This document shows, piece by piece, positions 40,693 through 49,374 of a DNA stretch of 64,000 nt. Position 1 is the stretch's first letter. The number at the start of each line of letters is the position of its first letter. The position numbers and the translations under genes were made by a program. The notes below the pieces were generated by a model, which saw nothing but the letters and a program-made list of their open reading frames with translations, searched no databases and was not told where the DNA came from. Origin of the DNA: Pinisolibacter aquiterrae (GTDB taxonomy: Bacteria > Pseudomonadota > Alphaproteobacteria > Rhizobiales > Ancalomicrobiaceae); NCBI RefSeq assembly GCF_019160155.1, contig NZ_JAFNIH010000041.1:228871-292870 (forward strand), written 5' to 3'.

Positions 40693-41256
40693 ATGCCCGT
40701 CACCGACGAGACCATCGCCGCCCTCGTGCGCCGCATCGAGGTTCTGGAGGCGGAGGCCGACATCCGCCGCCTCGAGGCGCGCTACATGTTCCTCTGCGAC
40801 ACGCCGCTGCCGGAATACGGCGTCGACCCGGAGGCCGGACGCATCGACCGCATCATGGATCTCTACACCGACGATGCGGTCTGGGAGGGCGTCGGTGAAT
40901 ATTACAACGGCCAATTCGGCCGGGCCGAGGGCAAGGCGGCGATCCGCGCGCATTTCGAGGCCTTCTGGGGCGAGAAGCGGGATCCGGCCCTGCTGCTCAA
41001 TTGCCATTATCTGACCTCGGAACAGATCCACGTCGACGGCGACACGGCGACCGGCCAATGGGTGCACATGCAGCCCTGGATCTTCTCCGACGGCAAGGCG
41101 CTGCTGCGCTCGTCGCGGCTCAACAACGCCTTCCGCAAGGAGCCCGACGGGACCTGGAAATTCACCCGGACGCGGACGGAGAACGTCTTCATCGCCCCGC
41201 TGCCGGCCGGCTGGGCGAGCGACTTCCCCGCCGCCTCGGTGCTGATGAAGCCCTGA
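40693..41256 (+). CDS. SnoaL-like (NTF2-fold) protein 2
   Basis: A 187-residue protein with N-terminal helix (ALVRRIEVLEAEADIRRLEARYMFLCD) and NTF2-type core (MDLYTDDAVWEGVGEYYNGQFGRAEGKAAIRAHFEAFW). It resembles scytalone-dehydratase/SnoaL-like enzymes and the protein at 28432. Last gene of the operon, before the convergent LysR gene. Confidence 0.75.
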   Translation: MPVTDETIAALVRRIEVLEAEADIRRLEARYMFLCDTPLPEYGVDPEAGRIDRIMDLYTDDAVWEGVGEYYNGQFGRAEGKAAIRAHFEAFWGEKRDPALLLNCHYLTSEQIHVDGDTATGQWVHMQPWIFSDGKALLRSSRLNNAFRKEPDGTWKFTRTRTENVFIAPLPAGWASDFPAASVLMKP

Positions 41257-41289
41257 CGTCACCGCACGAGACCGGGCCCGCCGTCGCCG

Positions 41290-42222
41290 TCAGTCGGACG
41301 GCGGCGGGTCCTCGGCGAAGAGTTCGGGCAGGATCGTCCGAAACCAGCGCAGGCCGGGATCGTCGGTGAAGTTGACGTGGACGTGCAGGTCGACGTCGAT
41401 CGCCGGGAGATCGAAGGGCAGGTCGAGGAGCGCGAAGTCGCCGCGCGCGGCGAGCCGCCGCGAGACCGAGCGGGGGAAGATCGCCGCCAGCTTCGAGTGG
41501 CGCACGATCTCCGGAACGATCGTGTAGTGCTCGATCGAGACGACGGTGGTGCGGGCCGCGCCGAGCGCCGTCAGCCGCTCGTCGATCGTCTTGTAGCCGG
41601 TCGCGTGCACCGCGACCTCGACGAAGTCGAGCCGCGAGAAGGCCTCGACGTCGAGCGCCCGCCCCGCCTGCTCGTGTCCGGCGGCGAGGAGGCAGACGAA
41701 CCTGTCGCGCAGGAGAAACGTCGAGACGATCTCGTCGGCCGGCAGGTCGGGCAGATGGCCGAGCGCCATGTCGATCCGCCCCGATCGAAGTGCGGCGGCG
41801 ATGCTCTCCGCATCGAGCTGGACCGAGCGGATCCGGAGGTTCGGCGCCACTTCGGCGAGCCGAGCGAGGATCTGCGGCAGGCAATAGAATTCCGAGACGT
41901 CCGACATGGCGATGGTGAAGGTGCGTGTCGACGTCTCGGGCCGGAACTCGGCATGGGCGGCCATGGTGCGGCCGAGGAGGCCGTAGGCCTGGGCGAAGGG
42001 CTCGTGCAGCCGCCGGGCGGCGGGGGTCGGCTCCATGGTGTGGCCGACCCGCAGGAAGAGCGGATCGGCGAACTGTTCGCGCAGTCGCCGCAGGGCGTGG
42101 CTGACCGCCGGCTGTGTCAGCCCCAGCCGCTCGCCGGCGCCGGAGATGCCGCGCGTCTCCCAGATCGCCAGGAACACCTTGATGAGATTGAGGTCGAAGG
42201 CGCCCGGGTCGCGCGGGGTCAT
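41290..42222 (-). CDS. LysR-family transcriptional regulator (NodD/LinR-like)
   Basis: A 310-residue regulator with HTH region AIWETRGISGAGERLGLTQPAVSHALRRLREQFADPLF and an effector domain. The overall pattern is that of the NodD/PcpR/LinR subgroup, often seen near degradation genes. ATG 42222 gives the canonical N-terminus. It is convergent with the monooxygenase operon, so its target may lie elsewhere in the cluster. Confidence 0.87.
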   Translation of the reverse strand: MTPRDPGAFDLNLIKVFLAIWETRGISGAGERLGLTQPAVSHALRRLREQFADPLFLRVGHTMEPTPAARRLHEPFAQAYGLLGRTMAAHAEFRPETSTRTFTIAMSDVSEFYCLPQILARLAEVAPNLRIRSVQLDAESIAAALRSGRIDMALGHLPDLPADEIVSTFLLRDRFVCLLAAGHEQAGRALDVEAFSRLDFVEVAVHATGYKTIDERLTALGAARTTVVSIEHYTIVPEIVRHSKLAAIFPRSVSRRLAARGDFALLDLPFDLPAIDVDLHVHVNFTDDPGLRWFRTILPELFAEDPPPSD

Positions 42223-42298
42223 GGCCTGTCTCCGATCGATCGCCCCTCGCCTCGGCCCGAGCGGGATCGACGTGAGATAGCCGGCCGGCCCGCGCCGT

Positions 42299-43606
42299 TC
42301 AAGACGGCGATCGCGGCGCGGCCGCCTGCGCCGGTCCGGCCCGCAGCCGCGAGAGGATCCCCGCCCCCGTCCGTCGCGCGCCGAGCCCATGGGCGGCGAA
42401 GAAGCGCAGCATCTCCCCGGTCGCGTCCGGGCCGGTCGCGACCGCATAGGATCCGGCGGGATCGCCGCCGAACCAAGCGTGACCGCCGTCGGCGACGTGC
42501 CACACCCTGCCGGTGACCCGGCCTTCGGCATCGGTGCGGGTCGTCACGGTCGCGGTCGAGCCCCCAGCGGCGCGGGTCTCGATCCGGGTCGCGCCGCCCG
42601 CCTCGGGCACGAGTTCGGCGAGGAGGCGGTCGGCGTTGCTCGGATGGACGGTGTGATCGGCGTCGCCCTGAAAGACGAGGAGCGGCACGGTCTCGGCGCT
42701 CGCCGTCCGCGCGCCGGCCGGCGCCTCGCGAAACCGGCCGCGCATCGCCGCGAGCCCGGAGCGCAGATCGTCGGCATGTCCCGGCGCCACGCCGGAATGG
42801 ATGCAGGCGGCGCCGAAGAGTTCGGGATGTGTGCGGGTGAGGATCGCGGTCATCGCGCCGCCGGCGGAAAGACCGGCGACGAATACCTGCTCGCGCCCGA
42901 GGTTCCAGCGCTCCATGATCTCGCGGACGATCCCGGCGAGGATCGCCGGTTCGCCGCCGTGGCGCACCTGATCGGCGAGGCGATACCAGTTCCAACAGCC
43001 GTTGGCATTGGCCGAGCGCGGTTGGTGCGGATAGGCGACGAGGAGCCCCATCGTCTCCGCCGCCGCGTTCATGCGGGTGCCGACGGCGAAATCCTCCGGC
43101 GTCTGGCGGCAGCCGTGCAGCATCACGACGAGCCCCTTCGGCCGCGCCCCGGCCGAGGCCGGCTCGTAGAGGCGATAATCTCGGGTCCCGGCCGCGCAGC
43201 TGAACACGTGGCGATCGAAGCGGGCGCCCTCGGGGACCGGCGGCGGTGCGACGTCGTCGTTCCACGAGCTCATCGCCGCCGTCCACGCCTCGAGACCGCC
43301 GAAGGCCCGACGCACCGCGCGCAGCGCCGCGATCGTGTCGCCGAGCGGATCGAGCGGCGCCCGCGCGAAGGCCGGCTCGGCCTCGGCGGCGGACGGCTTC
43401 GCCGGCTGCGTCGGGGGCGGGCTCGGCGGGAGCTTCGCGGCGGAGCGTTCGGCCGGTGGGGGAGGGGTCTCGGCGCGACGCGCGCCCGTGTCCGGGGTCG
43501 GCTTCGCGCCCCGGATCCGCTCGACGGTGCCTTCGGCGGTTCGCGCGAGCGCGGAAAGGCCGGAACGGAGACGGTCGAGAAGCGAGGGGGAAGATTTGGA
43601 TGGCAT
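42299..43606 (-). CDS. PHB-depolymerase-family esterase with disordered N-terminal extension
   Basis: A 435-residue alpha/beta hydrolase. Motifs GLVVMLHGCRQTPEDFA, the nucleophile elbow GLSAGGAM, DADHTVHPSN and DGGHAWFGG match the LpqC/PHB depolymerase esterase family. Residues 1-120 are Pro/Ala/Arg-rich with no signal peptide, so it is probably cytosolic or granule-bound. Start ATG 43606 is reasonable but lacks a strong ribosome-binding site. Confidence 0.82.
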   Translation of the reverse strand: MPSKSSPSLLDRLRSGLSALARTAEGTVERIRGAKPTPDTGARRAETPPPPAERSAAKLPPSPPPTQPAKPSAAEAEPAFARAPLDPLGDTIAALRAVRRAFGGLEAWTAAMSSWNDDVAPPPVPEGARFDRHVFSCAAGTRDYRLYEPASAGARPKGLVVMLHGCRQTPEDFAVGTRMNAAAETMGLLVAYPHQPRSANANGCWNWYRLADQVRHGGEPAILAGIVREIMERWNLGREQVFVAGLSAGGAMTAILTRTHPELFGAACIHSGVAPGHADDLRSGLAAMRGRFREAPAGARTASAETVPLLVFQGDADHTVHPSNADRLLAELVPEAGGATRIETRAAGGSTATVTTRTDAEGRVTGRVWHVADGGHAWFGGDPAGSYAVATGPDATGEMLRFFAAHGLGARRTGAGILSRLRAGPAQAAAPRSPS

Positions 43607-43808
43607 GCGAACCGGATGTCCTTCGTCGTCGGCGCGCGCGCGCCGGGTCGGCGGGCTCGCGCCCCACGGCCCCGACGTTCGCGGGCGGACCGGCGTGGGC
43701 GGCCTCGGGCGACCCACGCGAACCCTCAGTCTGCCACCGATCGGTGTCCTGAACATGTCCTCGTCGCCGGATCGTGCGCGAACGGTCGACCTCCGCGTCG
43801 CGCGACCG

Positions 43809-44609
43809 TCACCGCGTCGCGACCCAGGCGAGACCGGCGCGCCACAGAACATAGGCGGCGACGACGAAGACGACGGCGGCGAAGATGCGGGCGAGCGTGT
43901 TGCGGCGGGTCGAGAGGCGGGTCGAGAGGCGCAGACCGACGGCGCCGCCGACGAGCCCGCCGGCGAGGAATTCCGCCGCCACGGTCCAGTCGACGAGACC
44001 GGAGGCGGCGTAGTTGATCGCGGTCGCCAGGCCGAAGGTGCCGACCGCCATCAGTGAGGTGCCGACGGCGTCGATGATCGGCATGCCCGTGGCGAAGATC
44101 AGCGCCGGCACGATCAGGAAGCCGCCGCCGATGCCGAAGAAGCCGGAGGCGGTGCCGGTCGCCACCGCCACCGCCGCCGCCCGCAGGCAGCCGCCGCGCG
44201 AGATCGGTTTCCGCTCGAACGATGCGGCCGGGCGTGGCCGCAACATCGTGACGCCGACCGCCACCATGGCGAGACCGAACAGGAAGAGGAGCGCGTTGCC
44301 GTCGACGAGCTTGCCGACGGTCGAGCCGAAGAGCGCGCCGAGCGTGCCCATCACCGAGAACACGATCGCGCAGCGCCAGATCACGTGGCCGCGCAGCGCA
44401 TGGCCGACGAGATTGGCATAGGCGTTGAGCGAGACGGCCAGCGCGCCGGTGCCGAGCGCCACGTGCGGCGAGGCGACGCCGACCACGTAGAGCAGGAGCG
44501 GCGTCGCCAGAACCGAACCGCCGCCGCCGATGAGGCCGAGCACGAATCCCGAGAGGCTGCCCGACAGGACGGCGGCGATGGATTGAAAGGCCAAGATCTC
44601 ATCTCCCAT
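43809..44609 (-). CDS. TauE/SafE-family sulfite exporter
   Basis: A 266-residue membrane protein with about eight hydrophobic segments and the two family repeats (SGFVLGLIGGGGSVLATPLLLY and GTASGFFGIGGGFLIVPALIF). It follows a persulfide-dioxygenase-like gene by 102 bases in the same direction, which supports export of sulfite made from sulfane sulfur. A GTG at 44624 is an alternative start. Confidence 0.87.
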   Translation of the reverse strand: MGDEILAFQSIAAVLSGSLSGFVLGLIGGGGSVLATPLLLYVVGVASPHVALGTGALAVSLNAYANLVGHALRGHVIWRCAIVFSVMGTLGALFGSTVGKLVDGNALLFLFGLAMVAVGVTMLRPRPAASFERKPISRGGCLRAAAVAVATGTASGFFGIGGGFLIVPALIFATGMPIIDAVGTSLMAVGTFGLATAINYAASGLVDWTVAAEFLAGGLVGGAVGLRLSTRLSTRRNTLARIFAAVVFVVAAYVLWRAGLAWVATR

Positions 44610-44711
44610 GACGAGGGGGCTCACCCGGCAGGCCGCGGTGGTCGTGGCATCTCAACCCCGCGATCTCCTCGCGGCGGGGATCCGAACGCCCCGAGGCGAC
44701 GCGGTGCGGGG

Positions 44712-45605
44712 TCACAGGGTGTCGATCGGCAGCTTGAAGAAGCGCTTTCCGGCAGCGTTCGGTTCGGGCAGGCGGCCGGCCTTCATGTTGACCTGGAGCG
44801 AGGGAAGGATCAGGCGCGGCATCGCCAGCGTCGCGTCGCGGGCGGCACGGCGAGCGACGAACGCATCCTCGTCGATGCCGTCGCGCAGGTGGATGTTGTG
44901 GGCGCGCTCCTCGGCGACGGTGGTCTCCCAGACCATGCCGCGCCCCTCGCCGCCGTAGTCGTGGCAGAGGAAGAGCCGCGTCTGCGGCGGAAGGTCGAGG
45001 ATGCGGCGGGCCGAGCGGTAGAGCGTGCGGGCGTCGCCGCCGGGGAAATCGGCGCGGGCGCTGCCGGAGTCGGGCATGAACAGTGTGTCGCCGACGAAGG
45101 CGGCGTCGCCGATCACATGGGTCATGCAGGCCGGCGTGTGGCCCGGCGTCGCCAGCGCCACCGCCTCCAGGGCGCCGATGCGATAGCGTTCGCCGTCGCG
45201 ATAGAGCCGGTCGAACTGGCTGCCGTCGCGGCGGAAATCGGGCCCCTCGTCGAAGACCGCGCCGAAGGTCTCCTGGACCAGCGTGATCTTCTCGCCGATG
45301 CCGATCTCGCCACCGAGCCGCTCGCGCAAATAGGCGGCGGCGGAGAGATGATCGGCATGGACATGGGTCTCGATCAGCCGCTCCACCTTCAGCCCGTTCG
45401 CCTCGACGAAGGCGACGAGCGCGTCGGCGGACCGATGGGCGATGCGGCCCGCCGCATAGTCGAGATCGAGCACCGGATCGATGATCGCCGCCGCACCGGT
45501 CTCGGGATCGGCGACGACGTAGCTGATCGTGTTGGTGTCCGGATCGGGAAAGGCGGTCACCACGGGACGGGCGGCGGCGGCGAGATCGGGGGCGTTCGCG
45601 GTCAT
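44712..45605 (-). CDS. Metallo-beta-lactamase-fold hydrolase, persulfide-dioxygenase-like
   Basis: A 297-residue MBL-fold protein with metal motif ETHVHADHLSAA (H-x-H-x-D-H), a His in TPGHTPACM and an Asp in FVGDTLFMPDSG. The arrangement resembles ETHE1/Blh-type persulfide dioxygenases, which oxidise glutathione persulfide to sulfite. The ATG at 45605 is preceded by GAGGGA. No rhodanese domain or BigR-type repressor is next to it. Confidence 0.82.
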   Translation of the reverse strand: MTANAPDLAAAARPVVTAFPDPDTNTISYVVADPETGAAAIIDPVLDLDYAAGRIAHRSADALVAFVEANGLKVERLIETHVHADHLSAAAYLRERLGGEIGIGEKITLVQETFGAVFDEGPDFRRDGSQFDRLYRDGERYRIGALEAVALATPGHTPACMTHVIGDAAFVGDTLFMPDSGSARADFPGGDARTLYRSARRILDLPPQTRLFLCHDYGGEGRGMVWETTVAEERAHNIHLRDGIDEDAFVARRAARDATLAMPRLILPSLQVNMKAGRLPEPNAAGKRFFKLPIDTL

Positions 45606-45700
45606 GAGGTCCCTCGGGTCGGTTCGATCGGCGTGTCGAAACATATATGGTTCGACGAAGTTTGAGAAAAGACCCTCGGCGCTGCGGCCGCCGCGAGCGA

Positions 45701-46468
45701 TCAGCGCACCCAGGCGAGAGAGGCGATCCTCGGATCCGCCGCGAAGGCGTCACGGCCGAATTCGAGCCGAACGATCGGAAATTCGCAGATCGCCTGGACG
45801 CCGTGCGCCCCGACGCGGAGGCGCCAGGTTCGGCGCTCGACCGGCGCCGGTTCGGTGAAGGCCGCGCAATCGAGCACGGCGAGGGCGATGCCATGCTCGG
45901 GGTCGCGCACGGATTCGCTGCGAAGCAGGGCGATGCCGGCGGCGCGGGCGCTCTCGGCGAGGCTCTGGCAGGCCTCGTAACCGATCGGCGCGGTCCAGGC
46001 GGCGCGATTGCGATCGAGCGGCGGCAGGGTCAGATCGAGACTTCGGTCGCAGGCGATCCGCACGGCGAAGGCGGTATGGTCCGCCGCGTCGTCCGGCCAC
46101 GGCGTCGCCGGCGATTCCGCGAAGAACAGCAGGCGGTAGAAGGCCATCTCGGCGACGGCGGTCTCCGGCCGTTCGGCGGCGTAGAAGACCCCCGGTGTGC
46201 GCCCGGCGCGGCGGAAGCGCGAGCCGGTCGGATAGATCGCGTCGTAACGAAAAGGGGTGGCGAGCAGCCGGTCGAGGCCGCGGCAGGCGAGGGGCAAGAT
46301 CGGCTTGCTCTCCTCGAGCAGTTCCTCGAGCAGAGCCTGTTCGCCGAGGCGATCGACCAGCTTCAGGGTCGAGACCCGATGTTGCGCCTCGACCAGACGC
46401 CAGCCGAGACCGCCCCAGGGGCGCGCCTCAGACGACAGCGCGTCGGGCGTCCAGGTAGGCGATGACAT
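45701..46468 (-). CDS. RES-domain toxin
   Basis: A 255-residue protein with a RES domain; members degrade NAD+ and act as toxins. The core has the family's Arg (YPTGSRFRRAG), Tyr and Glu (GVFYAAERPETAVAEMAFYRL) and a later Ser (LLRSESVRD). Its start lies 41 bases inside the antitoxin gene, the typical order of RES/Xre pairs. Confidence 0.87.
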   Translation of the reverse strand: MSSPTWTPDALSSEARPWGGLGWRLVEAQHRVSTLKLVDRLGEQALLEELLEESKPILPLACRGLDRLLATPFRYDAIYPTGSRFRRAGRTPGVFYAAERPETAVAEMAFYRLLFFAESPATPWPDDAADHTAFAVRIACDRSLDLTLPPLDRNRAAWTAPIGYEACQSLAESARAAGIALLRSESVRDPEHGIALAVLDCAAFTEPAPVERRTWRLRVGAHGVQAICEFPIVRLEFGRDAFAADPRIASLAWVR

Positions 46469-46817
46469 CGACGAGCCCCGTGATGGTGCGGATCTTCTCG
46501 GACGGCGGCGCACCGAGGGCGGTGTTGTCTGCGACGAGCCAGACGCGGGCCACCCGCTCGTCGCCGCCGACGATGGCGTCGAGCGAACGGAACAGGCGCA
46601 CGAACAGAACCGCCAACTCGAACGGTTTCGAGCCCGGCTCGAGGGCGTGGTCGCCCTTTCGCATGCGCGACAGCGTCGCTTCGCTGACCCCGAGCACGGC
46701 GGCGAGCGCCTTGCCCTTGAGGTCGAGCCGCTCGGCGGCGCGTACCGCCGCCTTGGTCACGACCGGGCCGGCGGCCGGTGTCGCGCGAGGTGAGGACCGT
46801 TCGAAGGCGAGAGACAT
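46428..46817 (-). CDS. Xre/MbcA/ParS-type antitoxin of the RES pair
   Basis: A 129-residue antitoxin: N-terminal HTH (AALAAVLGVSEATLSRMRKGDHAL region) and the C-terminal toxin-binding domain (formerly DUF2384; FELAVLFVRLFRSLDAIVGGDERVARVWL). The ATG at 46817 is five bases after AAGGAGG, which favours antitoxin over toxin translation. Its C-terminus should plug the toxin active site; the pair is likely self-repressed. Confidence 0.87.
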   Translation of the reverse strand: MSLAFERSSPRATPAAGPVVTKAAVRAAERLDLKGKALAAVLGVSEATLSRMRKGDHALEPGSKPFELAVLFVRLFRSLDAIVGGDERVARVWLVADNTALGAPPSEKIRTITGLVDVIAYLDARRAVV

Positions 46818-46982
46818 GGAAGCCTCCTTCTCTTGAAACAATCATATTGGAAAATTCCCATGGAAACAAGAAGAGTGCGCGCGACGAGACGGAACGGGGT
46901 GTGACTTTGGTTCCAGCCTCGGGGGTGGTCGCCGTGACAGGATCCTTCTCGTCCCGATCGAACCACGAGAGGAACCGTTCCG

Positions 46983-47297
46983 ATGGACCCCGCGAAGACC
47001 CCCCTGAAGTTCTTCATCGACACCCACGACCTGCGCCACGGCACCTTCCCGGCCGGCCTCTCTGCGGAAGCCTTCGCCGGGTTCCACGCGCAATACGAGG
47101 AAGCCTGCCGTGCCGAGGGGGTGGTGTCGCTGCGCATCCACGTCGGCTTCGGCGAGGGGCGCGCCTTCTGTCTCAACATGGCGCCGGACGCCGGCGCGGT
47201 GCGCCGCGTGCACGAGCGGGTCGGCCTGCCCTTCGACGAGATCACCGAAGTGGTGACCTCGACGCCGGGTGACCTGTTCTTCGCCCGTGCCGCGTGA
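46983..47297 (+). CDS. DUF4242 (SCO4226-like) protein
   Basis: A 104-residue ferredoxin-fold protein. FFIDTHDLRHGTFPAGLSAEAFAGFH and EITEVVTSTPGDLFF are typical of DUF4242, one member of which binds nickel in Streptomyces. Function unknown. It lies 19 bases before the Crp/Fnr regulator and may be co-transcribed with it. Confidence 0.77.
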   Translation: MDPAKTPLKFFIDTHDLRHGTFPAGLSAEAFAGFHAQYEEACRAEGVVSLRIHVGFGEGRAFCLNMAPDAGAVRRVHERVGLPFDEITEVVTSTPGDLFFARAA

Positions 47298-47316
47298 GAC
47301 CCCGAGGAGGCGCGAC

Positions 47317-48021
47317 ATGGCGTCCGTGTCGAACCGCGTCGCGAGAGGCTACGATCGGCGCATGTCTCCTGCGCCGATCCCCGACCTCTTTCCGAGCCTC
47401 GCCACTCTCTCGGCCGACAGTCGCGCGCTGCTCGAGGCTTCGGTGACGCGCATCGCCTGCGCCGGTGGCACGCCGCTGGTGGCGCGGGGCGATCTCGTCA
47501 CCGGCGCCTATCTGGTCGAGAGGGGAGCGCTGCGCGTCTATTACGTCTCGGCCGAGGGGCGCGAGGGCACGCTCTATTGGGTCGAGCCGGGCCAATCCTG
47601 CATCCTCGCGCTCAACTGCATGTTCTCCCGCCTCGCCTATCCGGCCTGGGTCGAGAGCGAGGGCGCGACCGAGGTGACGATCGTCCCCGGCGACGTCTAT
47701 CGGCGGCTCTTCGCCAGCGAGCCGGCGGTGCAGAGCTTCACCTTCGACGTCCTGTCGGGGCGTCTCTTCGAACTGATGGCGCTGATCGAGGAGACCGCCA
47801 GCCAAGGGCTCGAGGCGCGCGTCGCCGCCTTCCTCCTGCGCCGCGCCAAGGGCGGAGCGGCGGTCGCCGTCACCCAGGATCAGATCGCCCGGCATCTCGC
47901 GACCTCGCGCGAAGTGGTCTCGCGGGTGTTGCGCGGCCTCGTCGCCCGGCGGCTGATCGCGACGACGCAGGGACGCATCACCATCGTCGATCCCCCGGCC
48001 CTGCGCGGTCTCGCCGAATAG
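47317..48021 (+). CDS. Crp/Fnr-family transcriptional regulator
   Basis: A 234-residue regulator: cyclic-nucleotide-binding-like domain (about 40-140, GDLVTGAYLVERGALRVYYVSAEGREGTLYWVEPGQSC) and HTH (AVTQDQIARHLATSREVVSRVLRGLVARRLI). There is no Fnr-type N-terminal cysteine cluster; single Cys residues are within the sensor domain. ATG 47317 lies just after GAGGAGG. It precedes the di-haem peroxidase gene and may control it. Confidence 0.87.
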   Translation: MASVSNRVARGYDRRMSPAPIPDLFPSLATLSADSRALLEASVTRIACAGGTPLVARGDLVTGAYLVERGALRVYYVSAEGREGTLYWVEPGQSCILALNCMFSRLAYPAWVESEGATEVTIVPGDVYRRLFASEPAVQSFTFDVLSGRLFELMALIEETASQGLEARVAAFLLRRAKGGAAVAVTQDQIARHLATSREVVSRVLRGLVARRLIATTQGRITIVDPPALRGLAE

Positions 48022-48052
48022 GCCGCCGGCCCCGTTTCGGAAGCCGATCGTC

Positions 48053-49363
48053 ATGTTCGAAGTCTCCCCTCTCCTCGCCATCGGCGTGGGGGCGGTCGCG
48101 GTCGGCCTGACCGCGGCGGTTCTCATCGTCTGGCGCGATCTCGGCCCGATGGCGCGGCTCTCCGCGCCGCAACGCGTCGCCCTGGTGGTGGCGCTCGCCG
48201 GTGGCGTCCTCGCCTTCGGTCTGAAGCTGACGGTGATCGAGACGTTGACCCATGCGAGCCGCGATCGCCTCGCGCCGACCCTCACCGAGATCGAACCGGC
48301 CGCCGAGGCCGACGGCGGGATCGAGACCGGGCGGCCGGTATGGGAGGCGCTGCCGAGCGAGGCGCCGGCGCCGGCGGGAAATCCGACCACGCCGGCGAAG
48401 GTCGCGCTCGGCCGCGCGCTCTTCTTCGACCCCGCCCTGTCGCGCGACGGTACGCTGACCTGCGCCTCCTGCCACGATCTCGAACGCGCCGGCGGCGCCG
48501 ACGGCCGGCCGACCGCGCGCGGCATCGACGGGCGGATCGGCCCGCGCAACACCCCGACCGTCTACGATGCCGCCTTCCAGGCGCGTCTCTTCTGGGACGG
48601 GCGGGCACGTTCGCTCGAGGAACAGGCGCTCGGGCCGATCGTCAATCCGATCGAGATGGGGGCCGATCTCACCGTGGTGGTCGAGCGGTTGAAGGCCCGC
48701 GCCGATCAGGTCGCGGGTTTCGCTGCCGCCTTCGGGCCGGAGGCGCCGATCGACGCGCGGCGCATCGCCGAGGCGCTCGCCGCCTTCGAGCGCACGCTGA
48801 TCACCGCGGACGCGCCCTTCGATCGCTTCGTGCGTGGGGAGCCGTCCGCTCTCACCGCGCAACAGATCCGCGGCATGTCGCTGTTCGAGACCGTCGGCTG
48901 CATCGTCTGCCATGCCGGGCCCGGCTTCAGCCGGGCGAGCCTGCTCGCGCCGGAGAAAGGGAGTTCGGCGTTTCGCCTGTTCCCGTCGCTTTCGTCCGAC
49001 TACACCGAGAAATACCGCCTGACCGAGGATCTCGGCGCCGCCGGCGGAGGTCGCGCCGGTCTGTGGCGGGTGCCGTCGCTGCGCAACGTGGCGCTGACCG
49101 GGCCGTGGTTCCACAACGGGTCGGTCGACGATTTGAGCGAGGCGGTGCGGATCATGGCGACGGTTCAGGCCGGCCGCGTCGTCACCGACGGCAAGGTCGA
49201 GACGCGGGTGGCGTGGTCGCCCGAGACCCGCCGCCTCACCCGGCGCACGCCGCGCCCGCTCGCCGAGGCGGAGGTCGCCGACATCGTCGCCTTTCTGAAG
49301 GCCCTGACCAGCGACCGCCTGGCGATCGAGGCGGCGCGATCGGCGCGGGCGGAGGGGATGTGA
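48053..49363 (+). CDS. Membrane-anchored di-haem cytochrome c peroxidase (CcpA/MauG family)
   Basis: A 436-residue protein with an N-terminal membrane segment (LLAIGVGAVAVGLTAAVLIVW), a second hydrophobic stretch, then two haem c sites CASCH and CIVCH. Family sequence includes NTPTVYDAAFQARLFWDGRARSLEEQALGPI and VALTGPWFHNGSVDDLSEAVRIM. It should reduce periplasmic H2O2 with electrons from a c-type cytochrome. It stands 31 bases after the regulator. Confidence 0.88.
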   Translation: MFEVSPLLAIGVGAVAVGLTAAVLIVWRDLGPMARLSAPQRVALVVALAGGVLAFGLKLTVIETLTHASRDRLAPTLTEIEPAAEADGGIETGRPVWEALPSEAPAPAGNPTTPAKVALGRALFFDPALSRDGTLTCASCHDLERAGGADGRPTARGIDGRIGPRNTPTVYDAAFQARLFWDGRARSLEEQALGPIVNPIEMGADLTVVVERLKARADQVAGFAAAFGPEAPIDARRIAEALAAFERTLITADAPFDRFVRGEPSALTAQQIRGMSLFETVGCIVCHAGPGFSRASLLAPEKGSSAFRLFPSLSSDYTEKYRLTEDLGAAGGGRAGLWRVPSLRNVALTGPWFHNGSVDDLSEAVRIMATVQAGRVVTDGKVETRVAWSPETRRLTRRTPRPLAEAEVADIVAFLKALTSDRLAIEAARSARAEGM

Positions 49364-49374
49364 CGCCGAGCCGC

